A stretch of DNA of 64,000 nt from Smallanthus sonchifolius (lineage: Eukaryota; Streptophyta; Magnoliopsida; Asterales; Asteraceae), in assembly GCA_023525975.1 (NCBI GenBank), contig CM042035.1, forward strand, positions 24,168,001 to 24,232,000, in the 5' to 3' direction. Numbering within the stretch: position 1 is the stretch's first letter; every line of letters starts with the position of its first letter. Positions 57,411 through 64,000 of the stretch are shown here, in pieces. The notes under the pieces are model-generated. The model saw only the letters and a program-made list of their open reading frames with translations. It had not been told where the DNA came from and did no database searches. Position numbers and translations under genes: made by a program.

Positions 57411-57530
57411 GGGGTTGCAACACGAGGACTTCCCAGGGGGTCACCCATCCTAGTACTACTCTCGGCCAAGCACGCTTAACTGCGGAGTTCTGATGGGATC
57501 CGGTGCTTTAGTGCTGGTATGATCGCAACC
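57411..57530 (-). rRNA. 5S rRNA: 5S rRNA gene, copy 113 (G66C only)
   Basis: Chimeric class with a shorter A-run (509-bp unit). Confidence 0.98.
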
Positions 57531-57920
57531 GAAATAACTCTTTCAGTCTATTACTTTATCCCCTTCCACACATAACTCATTTTTACTTGCATTCTCCTCT
57601 TGCGCGCGCGTTCCGCCTTACGTCAACACGTGCGTCACCCGCCGGCGAGCGTTTAGTTCTTATACTTCCTTGTACAAAACATATTCCCACGCTCACCCGG
57701 GGCGTAAGAATAATTGACTAGTATATGAAGACACACGTGTTCCACTCGACGTCTAAACGTGTGTCTCCCGCGATCGGGCGTTCCCCGACACGGACCCGCG
57801 CGCCCGAGTCTTTACGTACGTTGACCGTTTTTTGACAAAAACTTGTTACGCCCACGCCCGCTTGCAAAATAATCAACGGGTGACGTTGTTTTGAGTAAAA
57901 AAAAATAATTACTTAAAAAA

Positions 57921-58040
57921 GGGGTTGCAACACGAGGACTTCCCAGGGGGTCACCCATCCTAGTACTACTCTCGCCCAAGCATGCTTAACTGCGGAGTTC
58001 TGATGGGATCCGGTGCTTTAGTGCTGATATGATCGCAACC
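57921..58040 (-). rRNA. 5S rRNA: 5S rRNA gene, copy 114 (G58A, C14T)
   Basis: 3' flank A; returns to the common order G58A+C14T, C44A. Confidence 0.98.
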
Positions 58041-58430
58041 GAAATAACTCTTTCATTCTATTACTTTATCCCCTTCCACACATGACTCATTTTTACTTGC
58101 ATTCTCCTCTTGCGCGCGCGTTCCGCCTTACGTCAACACGTGCGTCACCCGCCGGCGAGCGTTTAGTTCTTATACTTCCTTGTACAAAACATATTCCCAC
58201 GCTCACCCGGGGCGTAAGAATAATTGACTAGTATATGAAGACACACGTGTTCCACTCGACGTCTAACCGTGTGTCTCCCGCGATCGGGCGTTCCCCGACA
58301 CGGACCCGCGCGCCCGAGTCTTTACGTACGTTGACCGTTTTTTGACAAAAACTTGTTACGCCCACGCCCGCTTGCAAAATAATCAACGGGTGACGTTGTT
58401 TTGAGTAAAAAAAAATAATTACTTAAAAAA

Positions 58431-58550
58431 GGGGTTGCAACACGAGGACTTCCCAGGGGGTCACCCATCCTAGTACTACTCTCGCCCAAGCACGCTTAAC
58501 TGCGGATTTCTGATGGGATCCGGTGCTTTAGTGCTGGTATGATCGCAACC
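58431..58550 (-). rRNA. 5S rRNA: 5S rRNA gene, copy 115 (C44A)
   Basis: -25A; 510-bp unit. Confidence 0.98.
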
Positions 58551-58940
58551 GAAATAACTCTTTCATTCTATTACTTTATCCCCTTCCACACATGATTCAT
58601 TTTTACTTGCATTCTCCTCTTGCGCGCGCGTTCCGCCTTACGTCAACACGTGCGTCACCCGCCGGCGAGCGTTTAGTTCTTATACTTCCTTGTACAAAAC
58701 ATATTCCCACGCTCACCCGGGGCGTAAGAATAATTGACTAGTATATGAAGACACACGTGTTCCACTTGACGTCTAACCGTGTGTCTCCCGCGATCGGGCG
58801 TTCCCCGACACGGACCCGCGCGCCCGAGTCTTTACGTACGTTGATCGTTTTTTGACAAAAACTTGTTACGCCCACGCCCGCTTGCAAAATAATCAACGGG
58901 TGACGTTGTTTTGAGTAAAAAAAAATAATTACTTAAAAAA

Positions 58941-59060
58941 GGGGTTGCAACACGAGGACTTCCCAGGGGGTCACCCATCCTAGTACTACTCTCGCCCAAG
59001 CACGCTTAACTGCGGAGTTCTGATGGGATCCGGTGCTATAGTGCTGGTATGATCGCAACC
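58941..59060 (-). rRNA. 5S rRNA: 5S rRNA gene, copy 116 (A23T)
   Basis: A23T is private (TAAAG becomes TATAG), on an otherwise majority gene with -25T. Confidence 0.97.
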
Positions 59061-59450
59061 GAAATAACTCTTTCAGTCTATTACATTATCCCCTTCCACA
59101 CATAACTCATTTTTACTTGCATTCTCCTCTTGCGCGCGCGTTCCGCCTTACGTCAACACGTGCGTCACCCGCCGGCGAGCGTTTAGTTCTTATACTTCCT
59201 TGTACAAAACATATTCCCACGCTCACCCGGGGCGTAAGAATAATTGACTAGTATATGAAGACACACGTGTTCCACTCGACGTCTAACCGTGTGTCTCCCG
59301 CGATCGGGCGTTCCCCGACACGGACCCGCGCGCCCGAGTCTTTACGTACGTTGACCGTTTTTTGACAAAAACTTGTTACGCCCACGCCCGCTTGCAAAAT
59401 AATCAACGGGTGACGTTGTTTTGAGTAAAAAAAAATAATTACTTAAAAAA

Positions 59451-59570
59451 GGGGTTGCAACACGAGGACTTCCCAGGGGGTCACCCATCCTAGTACTACT
59501 TTCGCCCAAGCACGCTTAACTGCGGAGTTCTGATGGGATCCGATGCTTTAGTGCTGGTATGATCGCAACC
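59451..59570 (-). rRNA. 5S rRNA: 5S rRNA gene, copy 117 (G70A, C28T)
   Basis: 3' flank A; -25A. Confidence 0.98.
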
Positions 59571-59957
59571 GAAATAACTCTTTCATTCTATTACTTTATC
59601 CCCTTCCACACATAACTCATTTTTACTTGCATTCTCCTCTTGCGCGCGCGTTCCGCCTTACGTCAACACGTGCGTCACCCGCCGGCGAGCGTTTAGTTCT
59701 TATACTTCCTTGTACAAAACATATTCCCACGCTCACCCGGGGCGTAAGAATAATTGACTAGTATATGAAGACACACGTGTTCCACTCGACGTCTAACCGT
59801 GTGTCTCGCGCGATCGGGCGTTCCCCGACACGGACCCGCGCGCCCGAGTCTTTACGTACGTTAACCGTTTTTTGACAAAAACTCGTTACGCCCACGTCCG
59901 CTTGCATAATAATCAACGGATGACGTTGTTTAGAGTAAAAAAAAATAAATTAAAAAA

Positions 59958-60077
59958 GAGGTTGCAACACGAGGACTTCCCAGGGGGTCACCCATCCTAG
60001 TACTACTCTCGGCCAAGCACGCTTAACTGCGGAGTTCTGATGGGATCCGGTGCTTTAGTGCTGGTATGATCGCAACC
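59958..60077 (-). rRNA. 5S rRNA: 5S rRNA gene, copy 118 (C119T, G66C)
   Basis: 3' flank B. Confidence 0.98.
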
Positions 60078-60464
60078 GAAATAACTCTTTCAGTCTATTA
60101 CTTTATCCCCTTCCACACATGACTCATTTTTACTTGCATTCTCCTCTTGCGCGCGCGTTCCGCCTTACGTCAACACGTGCGTCACCCGCCGGCGAGCGTT
60201 TAGTTCTTATACTTCCTTGTACAAAACATATTCCCACGCTCACCCGAGGCGTAAGAATAATTGACTAGTATATGAAGACACACGTGTTCCACTCGACGTC
60301 TAACCGTGTGTCTCGCGCGATCGGGCGTTCCCCGACACGGACCCGCGCGCCCGAGTCTTTACGTACGTTAACCGTTTTTTGACAAAAACTCGTTACGCCC
60401 ACGTCCGCTTGCATAATAATCAACGGATGACGTTGTTTAGATTAAAAAAAAATAAATTAAAAAA

Positions 60465-60584
60465 GAGGTTGCAACACGAGGACCTCCCAGGGGGTCACCC
60501 ATCCTAGTACTACTCTCGGCCAAGCACGCTTAACTGCGGAGTTCTGATGGGATCCGGTGCTTTAGTGCTGGTATGATCGCAACC
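60465..60584 (-). rRNA. 5S rRNA: 5S rRNA gene, copy 119 (C119T, A101G, G66C)
   Basis: 3' flank B with TTTAGATT; A at -10. Confidence 0.98.
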
Positions 60585-60974
60585 GAAATAACTTTTTCAG
60601 TCTATTACTTTATCCCCTTCCACACATGACTCATTTTTACTTGCATTCTCCTCTTGCGCGCGCGTTCCGCCTTACGTCAACACGTGCGTCACCCGCCGGC
60701 GAGCGTTTAGTTCTTATACTTCCTTGTACAAAACATATTCCCACGCTCACCCGGGGCGTAAGAATAATTGACTAGTATATGAAGACACACGTGTTCCACT
60801 CGACGTCTAAACGTGTGTCTCCCGCGATCGGGCGTTCCCCGACACGGACCCGCGCGCCCGAGTCTTTACGTACGTTGACCGTTTTTTGACAAAAACTTGT
60901 TACGCCCACGCCCGCTTGCAAAATAATCAACGGGTGACGTTGTTTTGAGTAAAAAAAAATAATTACTTAAAAAA

Positions 60975-61094
60975 GGGGTTGCAACACGAGGACTTCCCAG
61001 GGGGTCACCCATCCTAGTACTACTCTCGCCCAAGCATGCTTAACTGCGGAGTTCTGATGGGATCCGGTGCTTTAGTGCTGATATGATCGCAACC
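60975..61094 (-). rRNA. 5S rRNA: 5S rRNA gene, copy 120 (G58A, C14T)
   Basis: 3' flank A; -25A. Confidence 0.98.
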
Positions 61095-61484
61095 GAAATA
61101 ACTCTTTCATTCTATTACTTTATCCCCTTCCACACATGACTCATTTTTACTTGCATTCTCCTCTTGCGCGCGCGTTCCGCCTTACGTCAACACGTGCGTC
61201 ACCCGCCGGCGAGCGTTTAGTTCTTATACTTCCTTGTACAAAACATATTCCCACGCTCACCCGGGGCGTAAGAATAATTGACTAGTATATGAAGACACAC
61301 GTGTTCCACTCGACGTCTAAACGTGTGTCTCCCGCGATCGGGCGTTCCCCGACACGGACCCGCGCGCCCGAGTCTTTACGTACGTTGACCGTTTTTTGAC
61401 AAAAACTTGTTACGCCCACGCCCGCTTGCAAAATAATCAACGGGTGACGTTGTTTTGAGTAAAAAAAAATAATTACTTAAAAAA

Positions 61485-61604
61485 GGGGTTGCAACACGAG
61501 GACTTCCCAGGGGGTCACCCATCCTAGTACTACTCTCGGCCAAGCACGCTTAACTGCGGAGTTCTGATGGGATCCGGTGCTTTAGTGCTGGTATGATCGC
61601 AACC
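61485..61604 (-). rRNA. 5S rRNA: 5S rRNA gene, copy 121 (G66C only)
   Basis: Chimeric class of copies 108-113, here outside the main block and flanked by G58A+C14T genes. Confidence 0.98.
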
Positions 61605-61994
61605 GAAATAACTCTTTCAGTCTATTACTTTATCCCCTTCCACACATAACTCATTTTTACTTGCATTCTCCTCTTGCGCGCGCGTTCCGCCTTACGTCAA
61701 CACGTGCGTCACCCGCCGGCGAGCGTTTAGTTCTTATACTTCCTTGTACAAAACATATTCCCACGCTCACCCGGGGCGTAAGAATAATTGACTAGTATAT
61801 GAAGACACACGTGTTCCACTCGACGTCTAAACGTGTGTCTCCCGCGATCGGGCGTTCCCCGACACGGACCCGCGCGCCCGAGTCTTTACGTACGTTGACC
61901 GTTTTTTGACAAAAACTTGTTACGCCCACGCCCGCTTGCAAAATAATCAACGGGTGACGTTGTTTTGAGTAAAAAAAAATAATTACTTAAAAAA

Positions 61995-62114
61995 GGGGTT
62001 GCAACACGAGGACTTCCCAGGGGGTCACCCATCCTAGTACTACTCTCGCCCAAGCATGCTTAACTGCGGAGTTCTGATGGGATCCGGTGCTTTAGTGCTG
62101 ATATGATCGCAACC
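61995..62114 (-). rRNA. 5S rRNA: 5S rRNA gene, copy 122 (G58A, C14T)
   Basis: 3' spacer has ACATAACTC, the G66C-block state. Confidence 0.98.
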
Positions 62115-62504
62115 GAAATAACTCTTTCATTCTATTACTTTATCCCCTTCCACACATGACTCATTTTTACTTGCATTCTCCTCTTGCGCGCGCGTTCCGC
62201 CTTACGTCAACACGTGCGTCACCCGCCGGCGAGCGTTTAGTTCTTATACTTCCTTGTACAAAACATATTCCCACGCTCACCCGGGGCGTAAGAATAATTG
62301 ACTAGTATATGAAGACACACGTGTTCCACTCGACGTCTAACCGTGTGTCTCCCGCGATCGGGCGTTCCCCGACACGGACCCGCGCGCCCGAGTCTTTACG
62401 TACGTTGACCGTTTTTTGACAAAAACTTGTTACGCCCACGCCCGCTTGCAAAATAATCAACGGGTGACGTTGTTTTGAGTAAAAAAAAATAATTACTTAA
62501 AAAA

Positions 62505-62624
62505 GGGGTTGCAACACGAGGACTTCCCAGGGGGTCACCCATCCTAGTACTACTCTCGCCCAAGCACGCTTAACTGCGGATTTCTGATGGGATCCGGTGC
62601 TTTAGTGCTGGTATGATCGCAACC
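62505..62624 (-). rRNA. 5S rRNA: 5S rRNA gene, copy 123 (C44A)
   Basis: 510-bp unit; followed by another C44A gene. Confidence 0.98.
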
Positions 62625-63013
62625 GAAATAACTCTTTCATTCTATTACTTTATCCCCTTCCACACATGATTCATTTTTACTTGCATTCTCCTCTTGCGCG
62701 CGCGTTCCGCCTTACGTCAACACGTGCGTCACCCGCCGGCGAGCGTTTAGTTCTTATACTTCCTTGTACAAAACATATTCCCACGCTCACCCGGGGCGTA
62801 AGAATAATTGACTAGTATATGAAGACACACGTGTTCCACTCGACGTCTAACCGTGTGTCTCCCGCGATCGGGCGTTCCCCGACACGGACCCGCGCGCCCG
62901 AGTCTTTACGTACGTTGACCGTTTTTTGACAAAAACTTGTTACGCCCACGCCCGCTTGCAAAATAATCAACGGGTGACGTTGTTTTGAGTAAAAAAAATA
63001 ATTACTTAAAAAA

Positions 63014-63133
63014 GGGGTTGCAACACGAGGACTTCCCAGGGGGTCACCCATCCTAGTACTACTCTCGCCCAAGCACGCTTAACTGCGGATTTCTGATGGG
63101 ATCCGGTGCTTTAGTGCTGGTATGATCGCAACC
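63014..63133 (-). rRNA. 5S rRNA: 5S rRNA gene, copy 124 (C44A)
   Basis: 509-bp unit; counterpart of copy 103. Confidence 0.98.
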
Positions 63134-63523
63134 GAAATAACTCTTTCATTCTATTACTTTATCCCCTTCCACACATGATTCATTTTTACTTGCATTCTCC
63201 TCTTGCGCGCGCGTTCCGCCTTACGTCAACACGTGCGTCACCCGCCGGCGAGCGTTTAGTTCTTATACTTCCTTGTACAAAACATATTCCCACGCTCACC
63301 CGGGGCGTAAGAATAATTGACTAGTATATGAAGACACACGTGTTCCACTCGACGTCTAAACGTGTGTCTCCCGCGATCGGGCGTTCCCCGACACGGACCC
63401 GCGCGCCCGAGTCTTTACGTACGTTGATCGTTTTTTGACAAAAACTTGTTACGCCCACGCCCGCTTGCAAAATAATCAACGGGTGACGTTGTTTTGAGTA
63501 AAAAAAAATAATTACTTAAAAAA

Positions 63524-63643
63524 GGGGTTGCAACACGAGGACTTCCCAGGGGGTCACCCATCCTAGTACTACTCTCGCCCAAGCACGCTTAACTGCGGAG
63601 TTCTGATGGGATCCGGTGCTTTAGTGCTGGTATGATCGCAACC
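63524..63643 (-). rRNA. 5S rRNA: 5S rRNA gene, copy 125 (majority sequence)
   Basis: Last complete gene; -25T. Its 5' flank lies in the closing partial spacer. Confidence 0.98.
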
Positions 63644-64000
63644 GAAATAACTCTTTCAGTCTATTACATTATCCCCTTCCACACATAACTCATTTTTACT
63701 TGCATTCTCCTCTTGCGCGCGCGTTCCGCCTTACGTCAACACGTGCGTCACCCGCCGGCGAGCGTTTAGTTCTTATACTTCCTTGTACAAAACATATTCC
63801 CACGCTCACCCGGGGCGTAAGAATAATTGACTAGCATATGAAGACACACGTGTTCCACTCGACGTCTAACCGTGTGTCTCCCGCGATCGGGCGTTCCCCG
63901 ACACGGACCTGCGCGCCCGAGTCTTTACGTACGTTGACCGTTTTTTGACAAAAACTTGTTACGCCCACGCCCGCTTGCAAAATAATCAACGGGTGACGTT
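63644..64000. other. Closing partial spacer, A type
   Basis: Holds the -25T promoter of copy 125 on its left and most of an A spacer with ACTAGCATATG (63830) and GGACCTGCG, as found between copies 104 and 105. The next gene should begin about 30 bp beyond the window end. No gene is seen in it. Confidence 0.9.

Larger units (their letters stand above)
1..64000 (-). repeat. Tandem 5S rDNA array, 125 complete units of 506-511 bp
   Basis: The same 120-nt gene plus spacer of about 390 bp repeats head to tail from end to end, always with the gene on the minus strand. Spacing between successive gene 5' ends is 510 bp for most units, 509 bp where the A-run near the 3' end is one shorter, 511 bp where it is longer, 507 bp for B-type spacers and 506 bp for three short-linker units and copy 84. 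No non-5S sequence interrupts the array. This is the usual organisation of plant 5S rDNA, in which the 5S genes sit apart from the 18S-5.8S-25S units. Confidence 0.99.

Noticed and set aside
18202..60584. A strict 21-unit super-repeat
   Set aside because: Ends match at this spacing but the interiors differ in class order, so I report it only as a possible remnant.
1..64000. CRISPR array
   Set aside because: The periodic unit is a 5S gene plus spacer of about 510 bp, and the spacers are themselves near-identical.
1..64000. Cassandra-type TRIM or 5S-derived SINE
   Set aside because: Such elements carry 5S-like promoters, but here there are no LTRs, target-site duplications, poly-A-tailed bodies or scattered copies; full genes with terminators stand in strict tandem.
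1..64000. Bacterial or organellar 5S rRNA
   Set aside because: The gene is the eukaryotic plant type with internal A and C boxes and Pol III T-runs, and no 16S/23S genes lie nearby.

Overview
The whole 64 kb window is one uninterrupted tandem array of nuclear 5S ribosomal RNA genes from a flowering plant. I count 125 complete 120-nt genes, all on the minus strand, in units of 506-511 bp (most 510). Each unit is one gene plus a spacer of about 390 bp. The array runs off both ends of the window. I see no protein-coding gene, tRNA, 18S/25S rDNA, transposable element or inverted segment. The plant assignment rests on the gene sequence (5' GGTTGCGATCATACC, 3' end GCAACCCC), a C at -1, an AT-rich TATA-like stretch near -28, and T-runs just after the 3' end. 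I cannot name the species or family.

Numbering: gene variants are given in RNA sense against the majority sequence of this window (nt 1 = highest coordinate of each copy). Left flank = 3' spacer and terminator; right flank = 5' spacer and promoter. '3' flank A' means the common spacer (linker AATAATTACTT between two A-runs, + strand). '3' flank B' means the diverged spacer of about 387 bp (AATAAATT linker, GTTAACC, ACTCG, GCATAATAAT). '-25A' and '-25T' describe the TATA-like region.

Only 15 of 125 copies match the majority gene sequence exactly. The rest fall into linked haplotype classes: G70A+C28T (18 copies), C44A (17), G58A+C14T (16), G66C usually with C119T and a B spacer (26), C15T (6), and rarer ones. 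The order of classes along the array shows higher-order repeats (HORs).

Layout: 1-3.4 kb, a divergent relative of the next block; 3.4-11.6 kb, an 8-unit HOR twice (4070 bp period); 11.6-15.8 kb, a 3-unit HOR three times (1530 bp); 16.3-18.3 kb, a 2-unit HOR twice (1019 bp); 19.3-28.5 kb, a 9-unit HOR twice (4581 bp), each copy containing a 4-unit repeat (2035 bp); 32.6-36.7 kb, a 4-unit HOR twice (2037 bp); 40.7-48.9 kb, an 8-unit HOR twice (about 4072 bp); 49.4-50.9 kb, the most divergent units; 50.9-51.9 kb, two apparently identical units; 54.5-57.5 kb, recombinant units joining a B-type gene 5' half to an A-type 3' half; 57.5-64 kb, a mixture of the common classes.

Expected function: RNA polymerase III with TFIIIA/B/C transcribes each gene from its internal control region (A box, intermediate element, C box) and stops at the T-runs. 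Which copies are active cannot be read from DNA alone. The array mainly records concerted evolution by unequal exchange and gene conversion.
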